A stretch of DNA of 64,000 bases from Hordeum vulgare subsp. vulgare (lineage: Eukaryota; Streptophyta; Magnoliopsida; Poales; Poaceae): NCBI RefSeq assembly GCF_904849725.1, contig NC_058524.1:485715763-485779762 (forward strand), given 5' to 3'. The notes beneath the pieces are model-generated. The model did no database searches and had not been told where the DNA came from. It was given only the letters and a program-made list of their open reading frames with translations. Shown here piece after piece: positions 23,354 through 36,306 of the stretch; position 1 is the first letter of the stretch, and the number at the start of each line of letters is the position of its first letter. The position numbers were made by a program, and so were the translations under genes.

Positions 23354-25185
23354 TTCCATCACTTTCGCCTAGCTAAGGGCGTTAAACAAAAGCGCTTATT
23401 GGGAGGAAACCCAACGAATCTATCCTTTTTCTTTCTGCTTTGTGTTTTCCACACTATCATAATTCTATTATGATTGTGTTTTTTTTGTTTCTTCTTGCGT
23501 TTGTGCCAAGCAAAACCGTTATGATTAGTCTTGGGGATGATCGTTTGGTCATGCTGGAAAAGACACAAACTTTCTGCTCACGAAAAGAATTTTCAGTTTT
23601 TTTTTCTGTAAGAGCTTTTGAGTTGATTCTTTTTGCTGCTGATTGCAACGCAAATTCTTCAGACTTCCGTAATTTTCAGAATTTTTGAAGTACCAGAGGT
23701 ATACGAAACATACAGATTGCTACAGACTGGTCTGCTGTTAACAGATTCTGTTTTTGTTGTGTTGGTTGCTTCTTTTGATTAAACTATGGATAGTATCGGG
23801 GGGTATTAGCCATGGAAGATGGAAAGTATAGTAACCCAACATCAGCACAAGTAGAATTTAAGTTTTCTACAGTACCTAAGGAAGTGGTGGTTTGCTTTCT
23901 TGTACTAATGTTATCACGAGTTTCTGTTTAAGTTTCGTGTTGTGAAGTTTTCAAGTTTTGGGTGAAGTTCTTATGGACAAAGAGATAAAGACTAGCAAGA
24001 GCTCAAGCTTGGGGATGCCCAAGGCACCTAAGATATTCAAGGATGCCGTAAAAGCCTAAGCTTGGGGATGCCCCGGGAAGGCATCCCCTCTCTCGTCTTC
24101 AATCCATCGGTAACGTTACTTGGGGCTATATTTTTATTCACCACATGTTAATTGTTTTTGCTTGGAACGTCTTGTATCGTAGGAGTCTTTTATTTTTTTT
24201 TGTCACAATCATCCTTGCTGCACACCTAGAGAGAGAGACATGCACACACCGTGATTTTGTCGAGCTTCACTTATATCTTTTGGTAGACAATTCAGCTCAC
24301 ATGTGCTTCACTTATATCTTTTGAGCTAGATACTTTTGCTCTATGTGCTTCACTTATATCTTTTAGAGCACAGCGGTGCGTGGTTTGGTAGTTGATCTAT
24401 GCTTTGAAAGTAGTCTCAAAAGGGGTAGTTATCCAAAGGGATACGAAAACTTCCACCTTCATGTGCATTGGATAGTTAGAGAAGTTTGATTCATCCCAAT
24501 TAGTTTTGAGTTGTGGTTATGGTAATATTAAAGTCATGCTAGTAAGGTGTTGTGGATCTAGAAATACTTGTGTTGAAGTTAGTGATTCCCGTAGCATGCA
24601 CGTATGGTGAACCGCTATGTGATGAAATCTGAGCATGATTAGTATATTGATTGTCATCCTTTGCGTGGCGGTCGGGATCGCGCGATGGTTTATACCTACC
24701 AACCCTTCCCCTAGGAGTATGCGTTGAATGCTTTGTTTCGATTACTAATAAAACTTTTGCAAAAATTATATGAGTTCTTCATGACTAATGTTGAGTCCAT
24801 GGTTTAGATGCACTTTCACTTTCCACCATCACTATCTTCTTAGTGCCGTGCAACTTTCGCCGGTGCACAGCCACCATACCTACCTATTATGGCTTTTTCA
24901 AAGTCATTCTGAGATATATTGCCATGCAACTACCACCATGATATGTGCCACCACGTCTACATTGCCATTGCATGATCGTAAGATAGCTAGCATGATGTTT
25001 CCATTGATGTCTATGCCATGCTAGATCATTGCCATGGTACACTACCGAAGGCATTCCATATAGAGTCATAGTTGCTCTAAGTTTTGACTTGAAAGTGTGA
25101 TCATCATCATTATTGGAGCATTGTCCCATGTGATGAAATAAAAGAGGCCAAAGAAGCCCATAAAAAATAGGCCAAAGAGCCCACC
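23354..25185 (+). other. non-coding internal region of Gypsy element B, part 1
   Basis: Sequence after the gag stop, beginning with the tail GCGCTTATTGGGAGGAAACC. No frame longer than ~85 codons and no pol motif. It matches the corresponding part of element A in inverse orientation. It is interrupted at 25186 by the CACTA element; ACC at 25183-25185 is the target site duplication. Confidence 0.8.
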
Positions 25186-25908
25186 CACTACAAGGAATAT
25201 GCTAATACACGATGCTATATTTTCGTCGCTACATCGTCACGGTTTTTAGTTTACGACGATCTCACGACGAAAAACCAAGCGTGGAAAACGGAGCGTCAGA
25301 AATGAACAGCAACGATGTTTTGATCAAAATCGTCGTAACCTTTACGACGATTCCTAGATCATCGTAACCTTTTCGACGATCCTAAATCATCGTTGGCAAT
25401 CTAATCCAATCCTACGTGGCAGTCCTACGTGGCAAAATTACGATGAAATCAAAACGTCATGGCTGAAATCAGCCCAACCCATTTCATTTGATCACTTGGG
25501 CTGGTTTATTTTTTTGGGCTTTTTCTTATTGGGCTTTGTTTGGGGCCTTAGCATATTTACAACCACTTCTAGTATTTTTTTAGAATTTTGCTTCATGGCC
25601 TTTTACTTTCTATTGATTTTCTTTTTTGGCCATTTTTATTTTGTACTGGTCCCACATGTCATGATGATCTCAAAATTAATCCCACACGTCAAAAATTTCA
25701 CATTGTGTCAAATAAATATCATAACTTGGTCCCCTTGTCATGTTTCCATTTCATAGGGGTATTCAAATCACATTCAGAATCAATATTTCAAATAGGCTAG
25801 GGAGCAAATAAAATTCGTCCAAACCAACATTAAATTTGCCTATTACAATCTTTACACTACGCCACAACCCAGATATACCTACTACTGCCTACTATTACAA
25901 TACATATG

Positions 25909-25959
25909 CTACTCTTTGTTGATACGCTTCATAGCTTCACACTTGGCTTTGTACTTCAC
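25909..25959 (-). pseudogene. terminal exon-like fragment, parent gene unknown
   Basis: Preceded on the minus strand by a GCACAG acceptor, then 16 codons (VKYKAKCEAMKRINKE) and a TAG. The lysine-rich end looks like the C-terminus of a small basic protein, but I do not recognise the parent. It is the most downstream exon-like piece in the minus-strand direction of the CACTA element. Confidence 0.35.
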
Positions 25960-26713
25960 CTGTGCAAAAAATAAGAATAAGATATGAACTAACACTGCAG
26001 GTATTTAAATAACTACATTTACAAATAAGTGTAAACTAACACTGCAGGTATTTAAATAACAACATGACCTCGCATCCAAGCAGCTCTTATATGTTATAAC
26101 TACACCCAAGAGTTGTAAACAACCAACTTACTTATATTACTACTATAGAAAACAATCTTGAATGCATATATTTAGCTATGAAAAGGGAAGGAGAAAAAAA
26201 ATGAGACATGAGCAGTAACCACAAATCCTGCAAATCCAAGAGGAAGTAGAACCATCCTGTGAATCGGTAACTAGACAAGGAGCGCTATAAACTGAGTCTT
26301 TGCATGTTAATCACGGCCACAAGCAAAGAATTTGAACACCATCTATTCACCGAAGCAGCAGTAGGTATTTTCTGCTAGCTTACTGCATCTAGCATGCATG
26401 AATAGTATTGGTATTGAAAGTAATCTCTTTAGCTTTGTACTGTTGATTGCTTTGTAGTATTGATTTGGACAACGTGCTTTTATCGTACATGATTATGTAA
26501 GGGAAGGCAGACCATGGCACATAGATTAATTATTTAGTTGAACAATTAAAGTATTAAATTTAATTAGCCCCCAAAACTTGAAATTCTACTCTAATCCTGA
26601 AAGAACAGAACCAAGGTCAAAGATAGTTGGAGATTATATTCCGTTCTTACTATGTATCATCTTCCAACATAGAAAATTACTCAAAAGATCTTAGCACAGT
26701 AACATATGCTCAC

Positions 26714-26795
26714 CTTTCTGATCTGCAGCAGCTTTACCTGAATCATCTTTGGTTACACCTTCTACCTCAACCACACCATTGACAACATCATGACA
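26714..26795 (-). pseudogene. NAP1: NAP1 (nucleosome assembly protein 1) exon fragment, second
   Basis: 82 bp exon with a CAG acceptor and a GTGAGC donor on the minus strand. The frame gives [18 protein letters not shown] and then SGKAAADQK. This corresponds to the [14 protein letters not shown] segment of plant NAP1, a histone H2A-H2B chaperone. The first residues have changed (R to C, Y to H, E to D), as in a decaying copy. It follows the other NAP1 exon in the correct order, with an intron of ~240 bases. Confidence 0.85.
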
Positions 26796-27034
26796 CTGTC
26801 ATTTTGCAGATGCGAGAAATCAATCAGATGGATAATGGCATACCGCATCAAATATGATACAAGACAGTTTGTATTGTATGAAGCATGCAAAACAGAAATG
26901 ATTTCTTTATATCCAAGTTTAGCAGTTATTATTATGGTATAGGTGAGAGTTAAACACCGGTTACAGGGGTCAAACTGAAGTTTGGAAACAGGGTAAAACA
27001 GAATAAGCACCGGCATTGGTATCAATTGGTGTAC

Positions 27035-27127
27035 CTTTGAGTACAGTGGCTCGTATATCTTCTGATATTTAGCTTCAAGTGCAGCTCTCTCCTCAAAAAC
27101 CTTTGCCTCAAATTCATCATGCTGGCT
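27035..27127 (-). pseudogene. NAP1: NAP1 (nucleosome assembly protein 1) exon fragment, first
   Basis: Exactly 93 bp (31 codons, phase 0) between a TGGCAG acceptor and a GTACAC donor on the minus strand. The frame contains [20 protein letters not shown] and then [11 protein letters not shown], the characteristic N-terminal dimerisation helix of NAP1 proteins. No stop is present. The exon-intron structure shows that genomic DNA, not cDNA, was captured. NAP1 is a chromatin assembly factor; this fragment lacks most of the protein and cannot be functional on its own. Confidence 0.9.
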
Positions 27128-28027
27128 CTGCCAGGTGCCAAATAGCAAACAAAGTTAAGAAATCCATCACCAGATACAACTAGATTATTTTGAAGTCCAA
27201 CATACTAGTTGTGCTTTCCAAAAATTGCCAGTAGCATTTTATATGGTACCATCCTTCTCTAAAAAGGAAAGGATATTACACTATGATCTAATGAGTAGCA
27301 AATCGGTGATAGAGCTGGGCAATATATCAAGTTGTTGGAAACATGCACAGTGCGTAGAAACAGGAAAATCCAAACTTCCAAGTCAAAGTCAAGCTGATGC
27401 ATGGTCAGTTTGGAAGATATAAATGTCTATGACCTCTCTATCACACAGTTATCACGCTTTTATTTATCTAACTTAGTCAAAGTTTAAGCATGCACATACA
27501 ACAAGAATTAAAAGCTGTTGTCACTTCCATAAAACTGCACAGAACATATATACTAGTGTATCTCAACTTATAAAGCTAAAGCATGTGCATCCTCTGGACA
27601 TGTAATTTTTTGGACAAGGATGCTAATTTGTTGTATAAGGCATCCCAACAATTTACATCCCTTGCCAATTTTAATGACCCATAGAAAAATAGTATGTCAA
27701 CTTACAAAGCTAAAGTATAGGTACCCAACGGACATTTATAAATTTGTAAATAAAGAAGCCAGTCTGCTATACATGACATCACACGACTTAATCGCATGTC
27801 AGTTTCTTGACCAAATCAGGAAAAATATATGTACATCTCTTGGATTTCCTATGTGTCCATGAGGGCATCATTTCCCCCAAAAAAACTAAGTACTAACGAA
27901 GATAGCCATTGTGCGATGGCCATGAACCCAGAGCGACCACCATATGCGTGACTTAATGGTTCATGGATCAATAGGCATGAGCTCAGATCAAATGGATCAG
28001 AGGAAGGAGAGGAGCGTAGAAGCTCAC

Positions 28028-28143
28028 CTTTGTGATTTTGTAGCAGATGCCAAATAGCACCGCTGTCGTCGAACGACGCAGGGAAAACAGAAGACGCTGA
28101 GGCCAGAGACCATGCATAGCAATGCACACACCTCAACAGCAAC
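28028..28143 (-). pseudogene. exon-like segment, parent gene unknown
   Basis: 116 bp free of stops in one minus-strand frame (VAVEVCALLCMVSGL...) between a GATCAG acceptor and a GTGAGC donor. The frame does not resemble NAP1, VPS60 or RPL11 in any part I recognise. It may be an exon of a fourth captured gene, or chance. Confidence 0.3.
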
Positions 28144-28387
28144 CTGATCATAATCAATGGAAAAAATTAGAAGTTAGCCTTACATCCTCCATATTACCTC
28201 TTCTCTAGAAATATGACAGCCAACACATGCTTTATATTTTTTCAAGCATAAAATTCATACTACATGAAAAGACATTGAAAATAGAAACTCCTATAAGAGC
28301 AACGTCACCATGATATGCTAGCTACTACAATGCTTCTACTTCAAGTAGTGCAGTTACAATCAGAGACCAATCCCTAACCAAACATGG

Positions 28388-28433
28388 CCATGGCACGATG
28401 ACGATGACCATGGCCATGGCACGATGACCATGG
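28388..28433 (+). repeat. short tandem duplication in the CACTA interior
   Basis: The block CCATGGCACGATGA is repeated twice within ~45 bases, with CCATGG palindromes between. Local simple duplication, no function assigned. Confidence 0.6.
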
Positions 28434-28963
28434 AAACACAAATAAGTGGATAAATAATCAATAATCATGCAATGTCAATATGCCCACACATGTGTCACGA
28501 TGAATGTCTAGGAACAAAGGGGTGTGTAAATAATTAAAATGGATTTCAGTTTACAAAAATAATGAAACTGGAGAAGAGAACGCATATCTCCAAACAAAAG
28601 ACTGGAAACTATAGACAGTGAAATGATCTTAAATAGTGAAACTTGTATTATCTCTATCGTAACCTGATGTGCACTGATAGCTAACTTTGATGAGAGTAGT
28701 TCGCTACCGCAAAACAGAACGGCCATTGGGAAAGAACGAATGCTATGCACCGGGATTCACACAATCGCAAATTCAAAATCCCCGTGTGACGGCGATGGAG
28801 CAGAACAGAGCAGGATACTAGCTACTTTGCACACACGAATTAACCGTAAAAGGCGCCACTGATATAAACATCTCACACGGATCGCTCAAGTAACAAACAC
28901 AAAAGACTCCTCACATCACATTAATAGTTGAGAACAACGGCACATAAAAATTACTTGCATGTT

Positions 28964-29014
28964 CTAACTACGGGGCGATGCTCGAGGTGTCGGTGGCAGT
29001 CCGAGCTCATCCTC
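28964..29014 (-). pseudogene. VPS60: VPS60 last-exon fragment
   Basis: 51 bp on the minus strand from a GATGCAG acceptor to a TAG: EDELGLPPTPRASPRS. Plant VPS60 (ESCRT-III-associated, CHMP5-like) ends with a very similar EDEFGLPAVPRAS motif. It lies downstream of the other VPS60 fragment in the right order, but the intervening exons are missing. Confidence 0.75.
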
Positions 29015-29335
29015 CTGCATCACATAATGAAATTGATGGTTCATCGTCAGATAATGTGTTCATGAGGAAATTAACAGTCGTTGCTTAGTGTGCTCTGCTT
29101 AGAGTTTTCATTTCACGCTACATATTTTCACTAAGAATCTACAGCTGAATTGTTACTGCTATGGTAGCACGCTTTAGAGGTTTTGACGCTAGCTTAGAGG
29201 GGATGCATCCTACAAATCCCCCACGACACTGAAATATTCAGACTGTACGGAAACAAAACCTGACAGGCCATAGACAGCAGCATGAATTCAGCAGCAACGA
29301 CGGCAAAGCTAAAAATGGGGAGGAGCAAAACGCAC

Positions 29336-29415
29336 ATCGATGCCCTAGATCTTGACGGTGGTCTACATCACCCCCTTGAGCTCATCTCCTTGTTGGCGGC
29401 CTTCATCGCGCTCAT
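29336..29415 (-). pseudogene. VPS60: VPS60 internal exon fragment
   Basis: Minus-strand exon of 80 bp after a TGTCCAG acceptor. It reads MSAMKAANKEM, then after a one-base slip ELKGVM, TTVKI and GID. Plant VPS60, a SNF7-family subunit that works with ESCRT-III in multivesicular body formation, has the segment SANKELKGMMKTVKIQDID. Two codons are now TAG, and one frameshift is needed. The match in order and the nearby matching C-terminus support VPS60 over other SNF7 proteins. Confidence 0.78.
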
Positions 29416-29570
29416 CTGGACAGACCAAAAAAATCAAGAAAAAACAGCAACCGGACTGCAGATGAACTGAATACAGCAATCAGCAGTGAGGAGGACTCCG
29501 GCGACTGCATCGGTTCCTCCCCCCTCGTCTGAACAAAAATATTGGCATGAGCTCCTAAAAATGGATCAGA

Positions 29571-29596
29571 ACCGAGAGAGAGAGAGAGAGAGAAAC
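29571..29596. repeat. GA microsatellite
   Basis: Perfect (GA)n run of ~25 bases within the CACTA interior. Confidence 0.85.
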
Positions 29597-29826
29597 CTGA
29601 GAGTACGATTTAGTCCATCAAGTACTCCTTCCACTTCCTCCTGCCTAATCAAAATATGGAAGGATGTGATCTTTGATTAGTTCCACGGAGAAAATCAAAC
29701 TTTATAAGTAACCATAAAATGAAAATAAGAAGGAATAACATTACTGCAATAAGCTGAAAGATTAGAAGACCATAGTCTATTTGCAAACTTGGGTCGTCAG
29801 CGATTCAAAAGCACATCCTATATTTA

Positions 29827-30132
<306 letters not shown>

Positions 30133-30617
30133 TTAGGACAACCAAACTTGACCACAACTGACATGGCCAAAGGGGAACATGGCAGATTTAAGAAACTAAC
30201 CCTTGGAGAACACTGGTGATTCTCCACTCAGCTGCTCCAGCACCTATCATGTAAACAACAACAATGCACTTACCATCAATGGTCGACAGTTAAGCTGTGT
30301 TTTCCAGAGACCAAGGATGCAGAGAAATCTCTTCAACTACTTGGTGCCACACAGACAACACGGATTAAGGTCAATCTACAACTAGCGAAATGGAACAGAA
30401 ACGATTGACCACATCTGAGACAACAATGGTTACATGGTAGCAGCATCAGAAGCCGATGCATCTCCTACTAGGAAACTACAACGGACACCTCGGACAGAAT
30501 AGGCCAGTATCGAGTTTGTCTTGATGCAAATCCACAAACTAGAGCGCTAGATCTCTATGAGGGAACGAGGACAAGCAGCCTACTAACCACCAATATACTG
30601 ACACATGCTATACTTAC

Positions 30618-30882
30618 CGACCGCGTCCTTGTGACCGGCGCGGCCGCAGTCGGCAAAGCGGCCGACGAGGCCGACAAAGCAGACCCACAACGATTCATTC
30701 ATGAAGCGGGGAGCGACTAGGTGCGGGGGGAATCTAGGGCCGTACCACTGCTCCTTGGCCTGGTTGAGGCGGCGGCGGCGATGCTTGACCGCGGACGGGT
30801 CGCCGTGGTCGTCGTACACCTCCCCGTCGTCCTGGATCCTGCGCCACTGGTCGAGCAGCAGGCCCCGCCACGCCGCCCCCAT
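30618..30882 (-). pseudogene. first-exon-like ORF of an unidentified captured gene
   Basis: Starts ATG at 30882 (MGAAWRGLLLDQWRRIQDDG) and stays open for 88 codons to a strong donor GTAAGTATAG at 30617. GC-rich, unlike its AT-rich surroundings, and with codon use like a grass first exon. It is the most upstream exon-like piece of the minus-strand series in the CACTA element, so it could supply the start codon for a chimeric transcript. I do not recognise the protein. Confidence 0.5.
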
Positions 30883-31085
30883 CGCCGCGTGCGGTGGTGG
30901 GACGGCCAGGGTTCTCTTGGTAGGGTATGAGAAGGAGGTGGGGATCGGGAGGGGCGAGGGGATGGGGAGGAGGCGGCGGCGGCTGCGAGGAGATGGGGAC
31001 GAGGGAGGAAGAGTGGGATGGGGGATGTGAGCTAGGTTTTTGGGCTGTGGGTGGGGTTATCTCTTTTTTAGTTTTTTCCTTGTAG

Positions 31086-31136
31086 ATAGATGGATGGATG
31101 GATGTGGGATGTAGAGATGGATGGATGGATGGATGA
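31086..31136. repeat. GGAT/GATG tandem repeat
   Basis: Two blocks of GATGGATGGATG separated by ~15 bases, a simple tetranucleotide array near the right end of the CACTA element. Confidence 0.85.
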
Positions 31137-31383
31137 ACGCCATGTCATCGATCCGTGAGAAGGGTTTTGAGTGTTACAACATTTTTATAATCGTCGTAAA
31201 AGTTATGACGGTCTCATCTTAAGCGGTTACGATGTTTTTGACTCCCATCGTCGTAATTTATATGTAGATTTGATCCCCTCAAACGGTTTACGACAATCTC
31301 GGATGAAATCGTCATAGATTTATGACGAATTCATCAACGACGTCTTAAAAACATCATGTATGAGCATATTTCTTGTAGTGACC

Positions 31384-32201
31384 AAAATAAAAAAAATAAA
31401 AAAAGAGAGAAAAAGAGAGAAGGGACAATGCTACCACTTTTTGCACACTTGTGCTTATTAAAGCACCATGATCTTCATGATTGAGAGTCTCTTGTTTTGT
31501 CACCACCATATAGCTAGTGGGAAATTTTCATTATATAACTTGGCTTGTATGTTCCAATGATAGGCTTCCTCAAAATTGCCTTAGGTTTTCGTGAGCAAGC
31601 AAGTTGGATGCACACCCACTAGTTTTCTTTAAGAGCTTTCACATACTCGTAGCTCTAGTGCATCATTTGTATGGCAATCCCTACTCATTCACATTGATAT
31701 CTATTGATGAGCATCTCCACAGCTCATTGATATGCCTAGTTAATGTGACCATCTTCTCCTTTTTTGTCTTGCAACCTCCACTACATTCCACACCATCTAT
31801 AGTGCTATAACCATGGCTCACGCTCATGTATTGCGTGAGAGTTGAAAATGTTTGAGAAAGTAAAGGTGTGAAACAATTACTTGGCCAATACTGGGGTTGT
31901 GCATGATTTAAATTCGTTGTGCAATGATGATAGAGCATAGCCAGACTATATGCTTTTGTAGGGATAACTTTCTTTTGGCTTTGTTATTTTGAAAGTTCAT
32001 GATTACTTTGTTAGTTTGCTTAAATTATCATTGTTTCCACGTCAATAGCAAACTATTGTTTTGAATCTAATGGATCTGAACATTCATGTCACATAAGAGG
32101 AATTACAAAGGACACCTATGCTAGGTAGCATGAACGCATCAATAATTCATTCTTATCACTTCCCTACTCGAGGACGAGCAGGAGTTAAGCTTGGGGATGC
32201 T
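31384..32201 (+). other. non-coding internal region of Gypsy element B, part 2, with polypurine tract
   Basis: Continuation of element B after the CACTA insertion, matching element A at ~15160-16080 in inverse orientation. It ends in a polypurine stretch GCTTGGGGATGCT just before the 3' LTR. No coding potential. Confidence 0.82.
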
Positions 32202-33592
32202 TGATACGTCTCAAACGTATCTATAATTTTTGATGGTTTCATGCTGTTATCTTGTCTTCTTTGGTTGTTTTATGTATCTTTTTATATCTTTTTGGGATTA
32301 ACTTATTAATTCAGTGCCAAGTGTCAGTTCATGTTTTTTCCGTGTTTTTGCCTCTTTTCAGATCTGATTTTGGAACGGAGTCCAAACGGAAGAAAAACCC
32401 TGAAATGATTTTTCCCGAACGGAAGAAGAGCAGGGGGCTTTTGGACCAAGCCACGTGGGCTCCAGGGAGCCCACAAGCCCCCACTCCGCCACGAGGGGGA
32501 GGCGGCGGTGGGCAGGCTTGTGGCCTCCCTGGCCGCCCCCTGACCTAGGTCTTTGGCCTATAAATTCCCAAATATTCCCCAAAAAATCAGGGGAGCCTCG
32601 AAAATACTTTTCCGCCGCCGCAAGCTTCCGTTTCCGTGAGATCTCATCTGGAGACCCTTCCCGGCACCCTGCCGGAGGGGACTTTGGAGTTGGAGGGCTT
32701 CTTCATCATCATCATGGCCCCTCCAATGACTCGTGAGTAGTTCACTTCATACCTACGGGTCCGTAGTTAGTAGCTAGATGACTTCTTCTCTCTCTTGGAT
32801 CTTCAATACAAAGTTTTCGATGATCTTCATGGAGATCTATCCGATGTAATCTTCTTTGGCGGTGTGTTTGTCGAGATCCGATGAATTGTGGATTTGTGAT
32901 CAGATTATCTATGATATATATTTGAGTCTTTGCTGATTTCTTATATGCATGATTTGATATCCTTGTAAGTCTCTCTGAGTCTTGGGGTTTGTTTGGCCAA
33001 CTAGATCTATGATTCTTGCAATGGGAGAAGTGCTTGGTTTTGGGTTCTGTCATGTGGTGACCTTTCCCAGTGATAGTAGGGGCAGCAAGGCACACATCAA
33101 GTAGTTGCCATCAAGGGTAAAAAGATGGGCTTTATCGGTCTATTTCCTTTCATGAGAGAAGCCACTAGTAAACACTACAACCACCGGGTCTATTCACATC
33201 CATCGTTTACACCTCTGCTTTTACTTTGCTTCTTAATTTGTTGCTTTCAGTTCTCACTTGGCAAACAATCTGTAAGGGATTGACAAGCTCTTCATAGCGT
33301 TGGGAGAAAGTTTTTGTGTTTGTGCAGGATCTTGAGATACTCCTCCACTGGATTGATATATTGGTTCTCAAACTGAGGTAAGTACTTACCACCGCTATGC
33401 TACATCACCCTTTCCGCTTGGAGGGAACACCAACGCAAGGCTCCAAGGCCATGGGGGAAATCATTTGCATAGTTGCCTAGGAAGTTCGTTAAGGCGTAGC
33501 CGCAGCTGAAGGATTCCTGGTGCCGTTGCTGAGGAGTATCAAGCAACACTCCTATTTCTGGCGCCTTTGGAAGGACTTTTGTTGAAGTAGCA
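32202..33592 (+). repeat. 3' LTR of Gypsy element B, with internal deletions
   Basis: Starts TGATACGTCTCAAACG, ends GAAGTAGCA. Compared with the 5' LTR, ~248 bases are missing around 33135-33150, where TTTATC joins GGTCTA and then TTTCCTTTCATGAG. The two apparent deletions have 4-base matches (TATC, TCTA) at their edges. Confidence 0.9.
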
Positions 33593-33597
33593 GGCAT

Positions 33598-34663
33598 CAC
33601 GTCCAAAACAAGTAGACCGATACTTTCTGCATCTACTACTATTACTCCACACGTCGACCGCTATCCAGCATGCATCTAGTGTAGATCAGAAATAGATGAC
33701 ATGATGTAGATGGACAATCTCATATCTATGATAAAGCCCATCTTGTTACCCTTGATGTCAACAACACGATGCGTGCCTTGCTGCCCCTTCTGTCACTGGG
33801 AAAGGTCACCACACGGTATGAGCCCAAAACCAAGCACTTCTCCCACTGCAAGAATCATAGATCTAGTTGGCCAAACAAAACCCAAGACTCGGAGAGACTT
33901 ACAAGGATATCAAATCATGCATATAAGAAATCAGCAAAGACTCAAATATAATTCATAGATAATCTGATCAAAAATCCACAATTCCTCGGATCTCGACAAA
34001 CACACCGCCAAACAAGATTACATCGGATAGATCTCCATGAAGATCATGGAGAACTTTGTATTGAAGATCCAAGAGAGAGAAGAAGCCATCTAGCTACTAA
34101 CTACGGACCTGTAGGTCTGAAGTGGACTACTCACGAGTCATTGGACAGGCGATGATGTTGATGTAGAAGCCCTCCAACTCCAAAGTCCCCTCCGGCAGGG
34201 CACCGGGAAGGGTCTCCAGATAAGATCTCGCGGAAACGGAAGCTTGCGGCGACGGAAACGTGTTTTCGTGGATGCCCTGATTTTTTCTGGGATTTTAGGG
34301 AATTTATAGGCGAAAGAGCTAGGGCAGGGGAGCTCCAGGGGGGCACAAGCTTGGTAGCCGCCGGCCCCCTGGTGGCGGCTACAGGGCTTGTGGGCCCCCT
34401 GTGGCTCTCCTGCCTTGGCCCTCAAGTCCCCGATCTTCTTCTGTTCTGGAAAAATTTATTTCGGGGATTTTATTCCGTTTGGACTCCGTTCCAAAATCAT
34501 AACTGAAAAGAGTCAAAAACACAGAAAAAACAGGAACTGGCACTTGGCACTGAATTAATAAGTTACTTCCAAAAAAAGATACAAAAGGTACATAAAACAT
34601 CCAAAGTTGACAAGATAACAACATGAAACCATCAAAAATTATAGATACGCTTGAGACGTATCA
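33598..34663 (-). repeat. 5' LTR of Gypsy element A, second piece
   Basis: Continues from 19402 at CACGTCCAAAACAAGTAG and ends GAGACGTATCA, followed by the duplication GAGAT and then the Copia LTR. Confidence 0.92.
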
Positions 34664-34668
34664 GAGAT

Positions 34669-36301
34669 CGGATCCATATACCCTTGTAGATCGCTCAGCG
34701 GGAAGCGTTAAGAAACGCGCTTGATGTAGTGGTACAGCTTCGTGATTCAAATCACCGTCGTCCCACGATCCGTCCCGATCTAGCACTGAACCGACGGCAC
34801 CTCCGCGTTCAGCACACATACATCAAGAGAGACGGGGAAGTAGATGAGTTCTCCGACAGCGTGACGGCGCGCCGGTGATGGTGATGATCTATTCCTGCAG
34901 GGCTACGAGGTATAGGTTTGAGTTGTATGTGGCAAAGTTGTGTCTCAAAACCCCTAAAACCTCAAGTATATATAGGAGGAGGGGAGGGGCTATACTTGAG
35001 GCTCAAGGGAGCTCCTAGGGCACCGGACAAAGTGGAGAGGAGGACTCCTACTCCAGTGCGGTTTGGGAAGGAGGAGTCCTCCTCTTCCTTCCCACCTCCC
35101 TCTTTTTTCTTTTCTTTTGGTTTTCTTCTTGTGGCGCCATAGCCCACTTGGGCTGGCCTTACCAGCCCACTAAGGGCTGGTGCACCACCCTAGGACTATT
35201 GGGCTCACTCCCGAGTGGGTGGGCCCCTCCCGGTAAAAACCTGGAAGCCATTCATCACTCCCGGTACACTGCCAGTAATGCCTGAAATCTTTCCGGTGAC
35301 CAAATGAAACCATCCTATATATCATTCTTCGTTTCCATACTATTCCGGAAATCCTCGTGACGTCTGTGATCTCATCCGGGAGTCCGAACAACCTTCGGTC
35401 ACCAACACCTATAACTCAACTATACCGAAACGTCACCGAACCTTAAGTGTGCAGACCATGCGGGTTTGAGAACTATGCAGACATGACCTGAGACACTCCC
35501 CGATCAATATCCAATAAAGGGACCTGGATGTCCATATTGGATCCTACATATTCTACGAAGATCTTATCGGTTGAACCTCTGTGCCAAGGATTCATATAAT
35601 CCCGTATAACATTCCCTTTGTCCTTCGGTATGTTACTTGCCCGAGATTTGATTGTTGGTATCTATACCTATTTCAATCTCGTTACCGGCAAGTCTATTTA
35701 CTCGTTATGTAATACAGGATCCCGTGACTAACACTTGAGTCACATTTCTTGCAAGGCTTATATGTGATGTTGTATTACCAAGTGGGCCCCGAGATACCTC
35801 TCTATCATATGAAGTGACAAATCCCAGTCTTGATCCATGCTAACTCAACGGACACCTTCGGAGATACCTGTAGAGTACCTTTATAGTCACCCAGTAACAT
35901 TGTGACATTTGATACACACAAGGTATTCCTCCGGTGTCAGTGAGTTACATGATCTCATGGTCATAGGAATGAATACTTGACACGCAGAAAACAATAGCAA
36001 CAAAATGACACGATCACATGCTACGTTTATAATTTGGGTCTTGTCCATCACATCATTCTCCTAATGATGTGATCCAGTTATCAAGTGACAACACTTGCAT
36101 ATGGTCAGAAAACCTTAACCATCCTTGATCAACTGGCTTGCCAACTAGAGGCTTACTAGGGACATTGTTTTGTCTATATATCCACACATGTATTTATGCT
36201 TTCATTCAATACAATTATAACATGGATAATAAACGATTATCTTGAAACAAGAAATATAATAATAACTATTTTATCATTGCCTCTAGGGCATATTTCCAAC
36301 A
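34669..36301 (-). repeat. 5' LTR of the Copia element, second piece
   Basis: Resumes with CGGATCCATATACCCTTG and ends GGCATATTTCCAACA. It has small deletions relative to the partner LTR, for example around CATACATCAAGAGAG (~34815) and GGGCTACGAGG (~34900). TSD CTAAT follows. Confidence 0.92.
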
Positions 36302-36306
36302 CTAAT

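Noticed and set aside
30701..31030. A 109-codon plus-strand frame in the CACTA element
   Set aside because: It is the antisense of the GC-rich minus-strand exon, which has the ATG and splice donor. The plus frame is a shadow.
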